Source: Exiguobacterium sp. J17977
GTDB lineage: Bacteria; Bacillota; Bacilli; Exiguobacteriales; Exiguobacteriaceae
Assembly (NCBI RefSeq): GCF_018616375.1
Contig: NZ_JAEQBB010000006.1
Location: 62,001 to 126,000, forward strand
Reading direction: 5' to 3'
Length of the DNA stretch: 64,000 nucleotides
The position numbers and the translations under genes were made by a program. Each line of letters starts with the position of its first letter. Within the stretch, counting starts at the first letter, position 1. This document shows, one piece after another, positions 49,617-58,266 of this stretch. The notes beneath the pieces were generated by a model. It saw only the letters and a program-made list of their open reading frames with translations. It was not told where the DNA came from and ran no database searches.

Positions 49617-51077
49617 ATGAGAAAGAATGTCACGGTCGCATTGTTATTGGCGACTTTTTTAGCGGCGATTGAAGGGACGGTCGTCTCGGTCGCGACACCG
49701 GTCATCGCGAGCGAATTGAACGGGGCCGCCCTCGTGAGTTGGGTGTTCGCCGCCTTCTTGCTGTTCACGGCAGTGTCGACACCGATTTATGGAAAAGTGG
49801 CCGATTTGTTCGGTCGCAAGCGGGTCCTATTGTTCGGGATCGGTTTGTTCACACTTGCCTCGCTCTTATGCGGCCTTGCCACATCGATGGAGCAATTGAT
49901 TATCTTCCGAGCGCTTCAAGGGCTTGGCGCTGGGGCAGTATTGCCGATTTCGATGACCATCATCGGCGATTTGTATAAGTATGAAGAACGTGGCAAGATT
50001 CAAGGTATTTTAAGCGCGGTTTGGGGTGTCTCAGGCGTGCTCGGGCCGGTCATCGGCGGGTTCTTGGTCGAGACATTGTCTTGGCGCTACGTCTTCCTCT
50101 TGAACGTCCCGTTCGCACTGTTATCGTTCATCATGATCATTGTCTTCTATAAAGAGACGGTCACCGAGACGACGGAGCGGATAGACGTCAAAGGGGCGCT
50201 GTTGTTCGCGTTCGGGACGACGGCGTTCTTATATGGATTGATCACGTTCAGCGAGACGAACGTCTGGACGCCATCGATTATCGCCAGTGCCGTGTTCAGC
50301 GTGGTGTTGCTCACCAGTTTCTTTTTATCAGAACGGCGTGCGAAAACACCACTGTTGCCGCTCGACCTGTTGAAACAACCGATTATCGCGTCCATCAATG
50401 GCGCCGTCTTCTTCGCAGCATGGGTGCTCGTCTCGATGTCGGCCTACATTCCGATTTGGGCCCAAGCTGTACTCGGTAAATCAGCGACGGAAGCTGGATT
50501 CATGCTGATGCCGCTCTCGGTCGCTTGGACGTTCACGTCGATTATCGGCGGTCGCACACTTGGCGCGGCCTCTCCACGGCGTCGGGCCGTGACGGGGATG
50601 AGTCTCTTGTTGATCGGGACAATCATTTTGACGCTGCTCACGCAATCGAGTCCGGACTTGTTCGTCTACCTCGCTGTCGCCATTATCGGCGTCGGGTTCG
50701 GCTTGTCGCAGCCGATGTTCATCGTCGTCTTACAGACGGTCGTATCATATCGTCAGCGGGGGACCGCGACGGCGGCAAACTCCTTCTTGAGTACCGTCGG
50801 TCAGACGCTCGGTGTCGCCGTATTCGGTGCCGTCTTTAACTTCATCGTCCTTAAAGGCTTCCGGGAGGAGGCCGGGTTAAGCGGTGTATCACTCGAATCG
50901 TTCTTCAATCGGAGTATGACCGAGGCGCTAAACGCGACAGTCCGGCTCCAAGGCGAGCAACTTATCGCCAGTGGTTTGAACACCGTGTTCATCGGGGCGG
51001 CACTCGCTGCGTTCATCGCACTGTTGATTGCGCTACGATTACCGGTTAGCCCACCCGAACCTTCACGCGACAACTAA
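49617..51077 (+). CDS. DHA2-type multidrug MFS transporter (14 helices)
   Basis: A 486-residue transporter. Motif A occurs in YGKVADLFGRKRVLLFG, motif C in GVSGVLGPVIGGFL, and the N-terminal ATFLAAIEGTVVSVATPVIA is typical of the MDR/YusP-like branch. About 14 membrane helices. It probably exports drugs or toxic metabolites by proton antiport. ATG 49617 has GGGGAG 9 bases upstream. The leader hairpin may regulate it; no regulator gene is adjacent. Confidence 0.9.
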   Translation: MRKNVTVALLLATFLAAIEGTVVSVATPVIASELNGAALVSWVFAAFLLFTAVSTPIYGKVADLFGRKRVLLFGIGLFTLASLLCGLATSMEQLIIFRALQGLGAGAVLPISMTIIGDLYKYEERGKIQGILSAVWGVSGVLGPVIGGFLVETLSWRYVFLLNVPFALLSFIMIIVFYKETVTETTERIDVKGALLFAFGTTAFLYGLITFSETNVWTPSIIASAVFSVVLLTSFFLSERRAKTPLLPLDLLKQPIIASINGAVFFAAWVLVSMSAYIPIWAQAVLGKSATEAGFMLMPLSVAWTFTSIIGGRTLGAASPRRRAVTGMSLLLIGTIILTLLTQSSPDLFVYLAVAIIGVGFGLSQPMFIVVLQTVVSYRQRGTATAANSFLSTVGQTLGVAVFGAVFNFIVLKGFREEAGLSGVSLESFFNRSMTEALNATVRLQGEQLIASGLNTVFIGAALAAFIALLIALRLPVSPPEPSRDN

Positions 51078-51109
51078 AGACACGGTATGATGGTGAAAAG
51101 GAGGCGATC

Positions 51110-52219
51110 ATGTTGAGACGATGGATGTTTATTTTGTCGCTCGTATTTGTTGCCGGTTGTGCCTCGGAATCGACCGAGGCGCCCGAACCTGAACAGGCAC
51201 CAGTCGAAGAGTCGGCCGAAGAAGTACCGTCTGACCCGGCACCTGATCCGGAACCCGCTGAGCCGGAAGGCGACGTGTCGATCGACGCAACCGAATCGAT
51301 TGTCGAGCAGTTAGCGGCCCCGTGGTCAATCGCACAAACCGATGATGGATGGCTCATCTCAGAACGTGGCGGCACGATTGCGGTTATCGACGCGGACGGG
51401 AATCTCGACCGACAACCGGTCGTCTTGGAAGAAGACGTGCTTGAAATCGGGGAAGGCGGTCTCCTGGGCCTTGCGTTGACCGCGGATTTTGCGACGTCAC
51501 GCCAACTGTACGCCTATCATACGTATGGAACACCTGGAAACGTCCAGAACCGGGTCGTCGAGTTGACGTGGGACGGTGAGCGGTTCGAAGAGACGGCGGT
51601 CCTGCTCGATGAGATTCCGGGGGCCCAGTTCCATAACGGTGGCCGATTGTTGCTCGATGGGGACGTGCTGTGGGTCACGACCGGAGATGCGCTCGTGCCG
51701 GAACTGGCACAAGACGAAACATCGATTGCTGGAAAAGTGTTACGAGTGCCCTTATCCGGAGAGGGCGAACCGACCGATTGGATTTATTCGTCCGGTCACC
51801 GCAATCCTCAAGGCTTGACGAAGATTGAAGATACGCTTTACGCGAGTGAGCACGGAGCTTCGGGGCATGATGAAGTGAATATCCTCGAAGAGGGCAACAA
51901 TTACGGCTGGCCGCTCATCGAGGCGGATCAAGCACGAGACGGGCTCGAGACACCATGGTTCGAGGTCGGGGAGACGTCGTGGGCACCATCGGGAATCGTT
52001 GCCGATGACCGTTACGTGTATATGGCGACGCTGCGTGGGAATCGCCTTGTTGCCATCGATCGGGAATCACGTGAGGTCATCCCGCTCGTCGAAGACAGAG
52101 GTCGTATCCGTGACGTCTGGTTAGAGGACGAAGTGCTTTACTTCATCACGAACAATACGGACGGACGCGGTAACCCTACCAGTGGGGACGACCAGTTGAT
52201 GCGAGTATCCCTTCAATAG
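51110..52219 (+). CDS. PQQ-type glucose/sorbosone dehydrogenase-like lipoprotein
   Basis: A 369-residue exported lipoprotein: lipobox FVAGC (Cys near residue 18), an acidic Pro/Glu-rich linker (about 20-60) and a six-bladed beta-propeller of the GSDH family. LAAPWSIAQTDDGWLISERGG, GGLLGLALTADF, FHNGGRL and SGHRNPQGL with SEHGASGHDE are its conserved metal and quinone-site regions. It would oxidise sugars outside the cell if PQQ is available; no PQQ-synthesis genes are in the window. ATG 51110 follows GGAGG. Confidence 0.88.
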   Translation: MLRRWMFILSLVFVAGCASESTEAPEPEQAPVEESAEEVPSDPAPDPEPAEPEGDVSIDATESIVEQLAAPWSIAQTDDGWLISERGGTIAVIDADGNLDRQPVVLEEDVLEIGEGGLLGLALTADFATSRQLYAYHTYGTPGNVQNRVVELTWDGERFEETAVLLDEIPGAQFHNGGRLLLDGDVLWVTTGDALVPELAQDETSIAGKVLRVPLSGEGEPTDWIYSSGHRNPQGLTKIEDTLYASEHGASGHDEVNILEEGNNYGWPLIEADQARDGLETPWFEVGETSWAPSGIVADDRYVYMATLRGNRLVAIDRESREVIPLVEDRGRIRDVWLEDEVLYFITNNTDGRGNPTSGDDQLMRVSLQ

Positions 52220-52250
52220 AAACTGACGACATTGTCAGTTTCTATTTTTT
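52216..52250 (+). terminator. Terminator of the sugar dehydrogenase gene
   Basis: ATAGAAACTGAC pairs with GTCAGTTTCTAT, followed by TTTTTT. Confidence 0.92.
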
Positions 52251-52314
52251 ATGGATTATTCAACCTTAAATCTTGTATAATGGTTCTCATATGGAAAATG
52301 AAGGGGATTATTAC

Positions 52315-53589
52315 ATGAATCAATCAGATATTAAACAATCAGAAGTGATACCACCGGACAAGAAACAATCCGGCAAGAAACAATCCGATCAGATACAAGC
52401 GAGCATGGTACATAAGCACGAAACGTTATATTTTAACGTGCTAATTGTCGCCAGCGTGTTCACGGTGATTTTAGGGATTGTCTTCACGATTGCCTCGCTT
52501 GGTATCTTCTTGACGATTCTCGGCTCGTTTATTGCGTTGTCCTTATTCGCACATTGGCTTCAGCTTGGTTACATCCGTACGAACGGTGTCAAAGTAACGG
52601 AGCGGCAGTTCGCTGATTTGCATGCGACGTATCAACGTGTCGGACAGGAGATGGGGATTCGCCTGTTACCAGACGTCTATATTCTTCAAGCCGGCGGGAT
52701 TTTAAACGCCTTCGCGACCCGCTTTTTCCAAAAGAACATGGTCGTCTTGTATTCGGACATCGTTGAGTTGTCTCGGGACGGGTACTCGAAAGAAGTGGAA
52801 TTTGTCTTGGCACACGAACTCGCGCACATTCGCCGCAACCATGTCCAAAAACAATGGGTCATGCTACTCGGTGGATGGATTCCGTTTTTAGGGTCGGCCT
52901 ATTCTCGCGCCTGTGAGTATACGTGTGACCGGATGGCGGCTCATTATATCCAAGACCAGGCGGCCAGTAAACGGGCGCTGACGATTCTTGCTGTCGGCGG
53001 CAAGCTCGCCAAAGAAGTGAGCGAGTTCGATTACTTGTACGAAGCGAGTCGCGAGAACGGATTTATCGCCAAATATAGCGAACTCATTTCGACGCATCCA
53101 CCGCTCCCGAAACGAATCGCGGCGATTGCAACGACCGCTGGCGAGGTGAACGTTCCATCATTTAAGATGGCCGGATATGTCAAAGGGTCAATTATCGGGA
53201 CAATCGTATTGAGCGTCATCGTCAACGTGGCCATCGTCGCCTGGTTATTCACGAGTGATGGGTTAACTGGTTTCTCGGAAGGATTCAGCTCGCTCGACGT
53301 CATGGCGGATGAGCCGATTCAACAGCTCGCTTACGAGGACGCGGCGTATGAGGACTTCGTCGCCGTATTGGCAGATGGGGCTGACGTCAATACGCAAGAT
53401 TTGTATGGCGACACGCCGCTTCACAACTTGTTGTATAGTGAAGATGCAGATATTGACACGGTTGAACTTTTGCTCGAGAACGGTGCCGACGTATCGCTCG
53501 AGAACGAGGATGGCATGACGCCGGCCGAACTAGCCGCTGACTCTGGGCAACCGAGAGGCATCATCGAATTGATTCAATCGTACGAGTGA
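52315..53589 (+). CDS. M48 metalloprotease fused to ankyrin repeats
   Basis: A 424-residue membrane protein. After a repetitive Lys/Gln/Ser-rich N-terminus come two membrane helices (about 43-85), the M48 zinc protease domain with HELAHIRRNH (about 167-176) and the third ligand Glu in CEYTCDRMA, another membrane helix (about 295-320) and two ankyrin-like repeats at the C-terminus (about 345-424; GADVNTQDLYGDTPLHNLL and NGADVSLENEDGMTPAELA). M48 enzymes act in protein quality control. The fusion is uncommon. ATG 52315 has AAGGGG 8 bases upstream. Confidence 0.87.
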   Translation: MNQSDIKQSEVIPPDKKQSGKKQSDQIQASMVHKHETLYFNVLIVASVFTVILGIVFTIASLGIFLTILGSFIALSLFAHWLQLGYIRTNGVKVTERQFADLHATYQRVGQEMGIRLLPDVYILQAGGILNAFATRFFQKNMVVLYSDIVELSRDGYSKEVEFVLAHELAHIRRNHVQKQWVMLLGGWIPFLGSAYSRACEYTCDRMAAHYIQDQAASKRALTILAVGGKLAKEVSEFDYLYEASRENGFIAKYSELISTHPPLPKRIAAIATTAGEVNVPSFKMAGYVKGSIIGTIVLSVIVNVAIVAWLFTSDGLTGFSEGFSSLDVMADEPIQQLAYEDAAYEDFVAVLADGADVNTQDLYGDTPLHNLLYSEDADIDTVELLLENGADVSLENEDGMTPAELAADSGQPRGIIELIQSYE

Positions 53590-53595
53590 CTTACG

Positions 53596-53632
53596 AGGTT
53601 TATGGCCGTAACAAAGGTCATAAACCTTTTTA
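53596..53632 (+). terminator. Terminator of the M48-ankyrin gene
   Basis: AGGTTTATG pairs with CATAAACCT, strengthened by an inner CC/GG, and is followed by TTTTATTTT. Confidence 0.8.
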
Positions 53633-53643
53633 TTTTCAATTAT

Positions 53644-53673
53644 TGCAAGCGCTTGCATAAGCCGTGATATAAT
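53644..53673 (+). promoter_or_regulatory. Palindromic cre plus extended -10 promoter of the two-component genes
   Basis: TGCAAGCGCTTGCA (53644-53657) is a perfect 14-bp palindrome of cre type. TG-A-TATAAT (53665-53673) is an extended -10, which can work with a poor -35. The cre covers the -35 region, so CcpA would repress the operon when preferred sugars are present. Confidence 0.75.
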
Positions 53674-53696
53674 GACAGCGAGGAGGCGATGCGCGG

Positions 53697-55445
53697 ATGA
53701 GCATTCGGACGAAGTTGACGGGAATGATTGCATTGACGATTATCGTTCCCGTCATTTTGGCGACGGTCATTTCCTTTTGGTACGTCAAAGACCGGGAGCG
53801 GGAACGGGGGCTTCAGCTCACCGAATGGTCACTTGAACGTGGGACCCTACAAATGGAGCGATATGTCTCAGACTTGAGCCGCTTGCCGACAAGTCTGTAT
53901 GCGAATCGGGATGTGCTCGATATTCTCGAGTACGGGCCGGGACTGTCGCTTGAACAGACTGAACTCGAGGTACGACGGGCACTCCTCGGGATGTACCTAT
54001 CCCGTGAAGATGTGGCCCAAATCCAACTGCTCATGCTCGAAGATATGGATTCGTTCGCCGCCTATAAAATGAAAGTATCCCCGCGCTCGAAACGGCAGCC
54101 GAGTGAGATTCAACAACAGTTATTAAAGTATGAAGAGAGCCGCGTCCTGCTCGAGGCCTCGCATCCGCTCGTGCCCTATCATGATTTCGGTCCGCTCGTT
54201 TCAGAAGAAGAAGTCGTCACGCTTCATTTCCGACTCGATAAAATCGAGACGGATCAGCCGCTCGCGATTTTGTCGATTGATATTCCGGAGGACATCTTCA
54301 TCGGGCAACTCGCCTCGCTACAGAACAATCCGAGCGAGAGCCTCTGGTTCGTTGGGGGTGGCAATCAAGTGTTCGCACAACTCGGTGACGGTGAAATTCC
54401 GCAAAACGTGTCGACGAACTCGCTGTCGAGCGATGGGAAGCATCATCGCATCGTCAAATCGTTCGAATTTGAGAACCAGACGTTCTACGTCGGGAAATCG
54501 ATACCGGATCGACTGTTGACCGAACCGGCGTCACGGACGTCGTTCATCATCTTTGTCGTCGGGATGGTGTCGCTCGTATTGGCATTGATTGGGGCGACCT
54601 ATGCCTCGATGCGTTTGACGACGCCAATCAAGACGCTCACCTCGAACATTTGGCGAATCGAACAAGGGGATATGACGGTCTCATTCGATTCCCTCGGAAA
54701 TGATGAGTTCGGTGTGCTCGGACGACAGTTCAAGCGGATGATCGAACGAATCGATGATTTGATTCAACGGGAATATCGGTTGGCGCTCGAGAATCGGACG
54801 AATGAGCTGAGGGCGCTCCAAGCTCAGACGAACCCACACTTCCTGTTCAACGCTTTGCAATCGATCGGGACGCTCGCATTGAAAGGCGACGGCAAGACGG
54901 TGTACCGTCTCATCACGCAGCTCTCCTCGATGATGCGCTATACGATGCATCCCGATGAGTCGCTCGTGACGCTCAAGCGAGAAGTCGATCACCTCACGTC
55001 CTATATTCGCTTGCAACAAGTCCGGTTCCCGAATCAATTCGAGATTGAGGTCGATGTGCCGGAGCCGCTTCTCGATTTGATTGTGCCGAAGATGATTTTG
55101 CAGCCGCTCGCCGAGAACTTTTTCAAGCATGGGTTTGAGCGTGATGGTGCGACAGCAGCCAATCGTTTCTCGGTCCGAATTCATCAATCGGGACCAAATC
55201 TCGTGATTCATTGTGAGAACAGCGGACGTGATATTTCGGACGAGGAGTTGACGTTATTGAAAGAGCGCATCGAAGTATCGACCGAGCCATTGAATGGGGC
55301 GGAAGGTACCGGTTTAAAGAACATTCGGGATCGACTCATGTTAAACTATAATCGGGAGGCTCAGTTTATGTTGGCTACACCAGAGACAGGCGGATTTCGT
55401 ATTGTCATGTGTTTCCCGGCCGTAAAGGAGGCGGATGCGTCATGA
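53697..55445 (+). CDS. YesM-type sensor histidine kinase
   Basis: A 582-residue membrane kinase: membrane helix (about 8-28), a large extracellular domain (about 30-275), a second membrane helix (about 280-300), HAMP (about 303-355), then the His_kinase domain with QTNPHFLFNALQSIG (phospho-His near 381) and an ATPase domain with VPKMILQPLAENFFKHG (N-box) and GTGLKNIRDRL. This is the YesM/LytS-like class that pairs with AraC-type response regulators to control sugar ABC importers. ATG 53697 lies 11 bases after GGAGG. Confidence 0.92.
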   Translation: MSIRTKLTGMIALTIIVPVILATVISFWYVKDRERERGLQLTEWSLERGTLQMERYVSDLSRLPTSLYANRDVLDILEYGPGLSLEQTELEVRRALLGMYLSREDVAQIQLLMLEDMDSFAAYKMKVSPRSKRQPSEIQQQLLKYEESRVLLEASHPLVPYHDFGPLVSEEEVVTLHFRLDKIETDQPLAILSIDIPEDIFIGQLASLQNNPSESLWFVGGGNQVFAQLGDGEIPQNVSTNSLSSDGKHHRIVKSFEFENQTFYVGKSIPDRLLTEPASRTSFIIFVVGMVSLVLALIGATYASMRLTTPIKTLTSNIWRIEQGDMTVSFDSLGNDEFGVLGRQFKRMIERIDDLIQREYRLALENRTNELRALQAQTNPHFLFNALQSIGTLALKGDGKTVYRLITQLSSMMRYTMHPDESLVTLKREVDHLTSYIRLQQVRFPNQFEIEVDVPEPLLDLIVPKMILQPLAENFFKHGFERDGATAANRFSVRIHQSGPNLVIHCENSGRDISDEELTLLKERIEVSTEPLNGAEGTGLKNIRDRLMLNYNREAQFMLATPETGGFRIVMCFPAVKEADAS

Positions 55446-56149
55446 CGAAAGTATTAATCGTTGATGATGAGTCGCCGGTACGGGAAGCGGTGAAACTGCT
55501 CGGGGAGTGGGAACGGCTCGGCGTCACGAAAGTGATTGAGGCACAAGACGGGGAAGAAGCGAAACGGATTATCGTCAAAGAACGGCCCGCGTTGATTTTG
55601 TCGGACCTGCAAATGCCTCGATGTAACGGCATCGAGCTGATGGAATGGGTCCATACAGAGGCGGAGACGGCCAAACTGATCGTCTTGACGGGCTATGACG
55701 AATACTCGTACATGCGACGCGCGATTCAGCTCGGCAGTTTCGACTACTTGTTGAAACCGATTGACCCGGACGTCTTGAATGAGACACTCGCACGTGCCCT
55801 CGCCGACGTCATTCCTGACGAAGACGATCCGATTCTACAGATTGGTGCGTTCATCGAACGCCACTATGCGGAAGAACTCAGCTTACAAGGGATGAGCGAG
55901 CGCTTTTACTTGAGCCGCGAATACATATCGCGTCGCTTCAAACAGCAGTACGGCGTCAACTTATCCGAGTACTTGCTGTCGATCCGGATGCTCGAGGCGA
56001 AACGTCTCCTTGAGACGAGTAGACAACGTATTTATGAAGTCGCCCAAGCGGTCGGCTTTTCGGATGATAAGTATTTCCGGAAAGTCTTCAAAAAACAGAT
56101 TGGCATCACCCCGAATGAGTATCGGGAGCAGTGCCAACGACTATCTTGA
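55442..56149 (+). CDS. YesN-type response regulator with AraC DNA-binding domain
   Basis: A 235-residue regulator. The receiver domain (about 1-120) has VDDE at the N-terminus, phospho-Asp in LILSDLQMP near residue 54, and LLKPID with the conserved Lys. The AraC-type double HTH (about 135-235) has SLQGMSERFYLSREYISRRFK and AVGFSDDKYFRKVFKKQIG. ATG 55442 overlaps the kinase stop (ATGA). It probably activates a sugar-uptake operon, perhaps the ABC genes 8-10 kb upstream. Confidence 0.92.
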   Translation: MTKVLIVDDESPVREAVKLLGEWERLGVTKVIEAQDGEEAKRIIVKERPALILSDLQMPRCNGIELMEWVHTEAETAKLIVLTGYDEYSYMRRAIQLGSFDYLLKPIDPDVLNETLARALADVIPDEDDPILQIGAFIERHYAEELSLQGMSERFYLSREYISRRFKQQYGVNLSEYLLSIRMLEAKRLLETSRQRIYEVAQAVGFSDDKYFRKVFKKQIGITPNEYREQCQRLS

Positions 56150-56164
56150 AGGAGGAATTTAATC

Positions 56165-56878
56165 ATGAGTGTACACATTGGGGCAGAAGCAGGACAAATC
56201 GCAGAAACGGTATTATTGCCAGGAGATCCGTTGCGTGCGAAATATATCGCGGAGACGTTCCTTGAGGATGTCGAGTTATACAACGAAGTCCGTGGCATGT
56301 ATGGCTTCACTGGGACATATAAAGGGAAGCGTATTTCCGTCCAAGGGACTGGGATGGGTGTTCCATCGATGTCGATTTACGTGAACGAATTGATTATGTC
56401 ATATGGCGTAAAAAACTTGATTCGTGTCGGTACGGCCGGCGGGATTCAAGAAGATGTCAAAGTGCGTGACGTCGTCATCGCGATGAGCGCATCGAGTGAG
56501 ATGGCTCAAAACCGGGTTCGCTTCAACGGCATGGACTACGCACCGACAGCGACGTTCGACCTCCTACATCGCGCGTATTTGAACGCCGAGAAGGCCGGCA
56601 TCCCGGTCAAAGTCGGTCAAATCTTCACAGCTGACCAGTTCTACCAAGATGATTTCCACCATTTCAAGAAGTGGGCCGACTTCGGTTGCCTCGCCATCGA
56701 AATGGAAGCGGCAGGTCTCTACACACTCGCTGCGAAACATAAAGTGAACGCGTTGACGATCCTCACAATCTCGGACCACTTGTTGACAGGTGAAGAGACG
56801 ACATCGGAAGAACGTCAGTCGACGTTTGAGGAGATGATCCGTGTCGCACTTGACACAGCGGTCGAAGTCACGAACTAA
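56165..56878 (+). CDS. deoD: Purine nucleoside phosphorylase, DeoD type
   Basis: A 237-residue hexameric phosphorylase that splits purine nucleosides into base and ribose-1-phosphate. [39 protein letters not shown] and IEMEAAGLY with SDHLLTGE are the family signatures; the Asp of SDH is catalytic. ATG 56165 follows AAGGAGG. It starts 15 bases after the response-regulator gene, so it may be cotranscribed with the two-component genes, an unusual arrangement. Confidence 0.96.
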   Translation: MSVHIGAEAGQIAETVLLPGDPLRAKYIAETFLEDVELYNEVRGMYGFTGTYKGKRISVQGTGMGVPSMSIYVNELIMSYGVKNLIRVGTAGGIQEDVKVRDVVIAMSASSEMAQNRVRFNGMDYAPTATFDLLHRAYLNAEKAGIPVKVGQIFTADQFYQDDFHHFKKWADFGCLAIEMEAAGLYTLAAKHKVNALTILTISDHLLTGEETTSEERQSTFEEMIRVALDTAVEVTN

Positions 56879-56883
56879 TGAGC

Positions 56884-56917
56884 ACGCCTTACAGACCACT
56901 GGTTTGTAAGGCGTTTT
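56884..56917 (+). terminator. Terminator of deoD
   Basis: ACGCCTTACAGA pairs with TTTGTAAGGCGT, followed by TTTTT. Confidence 0.88.
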
Positions 56918-57019
56918 TGTGTCCGCGCGCCTTCGCGTCTATACAAACTGAAACCGGCAGGCTAGACTGAAGCTGAAACGAACAGTTCCCGTAGCGGGCT
57001 GGATCAAGGAGTTGTGACC

Positions 57020-58177
57020 ATGAATAAAGCGTCCGCTTTTGTTATTTATAGTATCGTCTTTTTTGCCTTCTTTGATTTATTCGCCCAGCTTCCGGTCATG
57101 AGCACGTTTGCGACATCGGTCGGTGCGACGCCGTTCATCGCGGGGCTCGTCATCGCCATCTATTCATTGTCGAACACGTTCGGCAACATTTTATCTGGGA
57201 TTTGGACCGACCGGACCGGTCCAATCGTCATCCTGCTCGTCGGTCTTGCCCTGTCGAGTCTCAGTCTCATGTCGTATCACCTCGTCGACTCCGCCACGAC
57301 CCTGTTGATTGTCCGGATCGTGCACGGCTTTGTAGCGGGTTTAATCGTCCCGGCCGCGTTCACGTTGTCGGCCAATCTGACCGCCGCGAATCGTCAAGGT
57401 AAAAAAGTGGCGTTGACCGGCAGTTTTGTCGGCTTGGCAGCTATCGTCGGTCCGGCGTTCAGCGGCATCATGGCGAGTCAGACGACTGTGCCAATCGTCT
57501 TCACGTACGTCGCGCTGTTCGGGGCAGTCGTCGCGCTCCTCGCACTCGTCTTTTTGCGCCCGGCGAAGTTGACGCTTGAGATGTCGCACCATGCAGACGA
57601 AGGGGTGTCGCGCTTGGGGCGAGATGTGGTGAAGGCGTATATCGGTGCCTTCCTCTTAATGTTCTCGCAAGGGGCGATCGCATACTTGCTTCCCCTTTAC
57701 GTGCAATCGCTCGGCTATGATTCGCGTCTGAGCGGGACGTTGCTCAGCACGTTCGGCATCATGGCGGTGCTCGTGTTTGTGTTGCCGACGAACCGCCTGT
57801 TCGACCAAATCGAGCCGGCCAAATTGGCGGCGCTCGGTGTCGGGATTCTCGGTGTGAGCCAATTGTTGATTGGCCAATCCGAGACGTCGCTCCTGTTGTA
57901 CGCGGTGCTCGCCCTATATGGCGTCGGGTTCGCCATTTTATTCCCGGCCATCAATACGATGTTGATCAAAGCGACGAATCAGGCCAATCGCGGCAAGTCG
58001 TACGGCTATTTTTATGCGTTCTTCTCGCTCGGGACGGTGACAGGATCGGCGTTGTTGGGCTGGCTCTCGCTTTCGCTGACGCAAAAGTTCACGGTGACGG
58101 GTGGTATCCTGCTCATCGCCGGTTTGATTTTTGTCGTCATGCAGCAAACGAAAAAACGGGACGTGCCTGTCAGATAG
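57020..58177 (+). CDS. 12-helix MFS transporter, DHA1 type
   Basis: A 385-residue exporter-like protein. GLVIAIYSLSNTFGNILSGIWTDRTGP carries motif A (GxLxD/R-type: SGIWTDRTG), FVGLAAIVGPAFSGI the motif C glycine and proline pattern, and twelve helices are visible. It probably exports a drug or metabolite. ATG 57020 has AAGGAG 8 bases upstream; GTG 57014 is too close to it. Stands apart from its neighbours. Confidence 0.87.
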   Translation: MNKASAFVIYSIVFFAFFDLFAQLPVMSTFATSVGATPFIAGLVIAIYSLSNTFGNILSGIWTDRTGPIVILLVGLALSSLSLMSYHLVDSATTLLIVRIVHGFVAGLIVPAAFTLSANLTAANRQGKKVALTGSFVGLAAIVGPAFSGIMASQTTVPIVFTYVALFGAVVALLALVFLRPAKLTLEMSHHADEGVSRLGRDVVKAYIGAFLLMFSQGAIAYLLPLYVQSLGYDSRLSGTLLSTFGIMAVLVFVLPTNRLFDQIEPAKLAALGVGILGVSQLLIGQSETSLLLYAVLALYGVGFAILFPAINTMLIKATNQANRGKSYGYFYAFFSLGTVTGSALLGWLSLSLTQKFTVTGGILLIAGLIFVVMQQTKKRDVPVR

Positions 58178-58266
58178 GCCGACGCGGCTCGAACGTTCAA
58201 AATGGTCGCTGACCGAGTGAAGATGATAAGATGGAGCTAGCGTTATCATCCAAGGGAGGCAGATTT

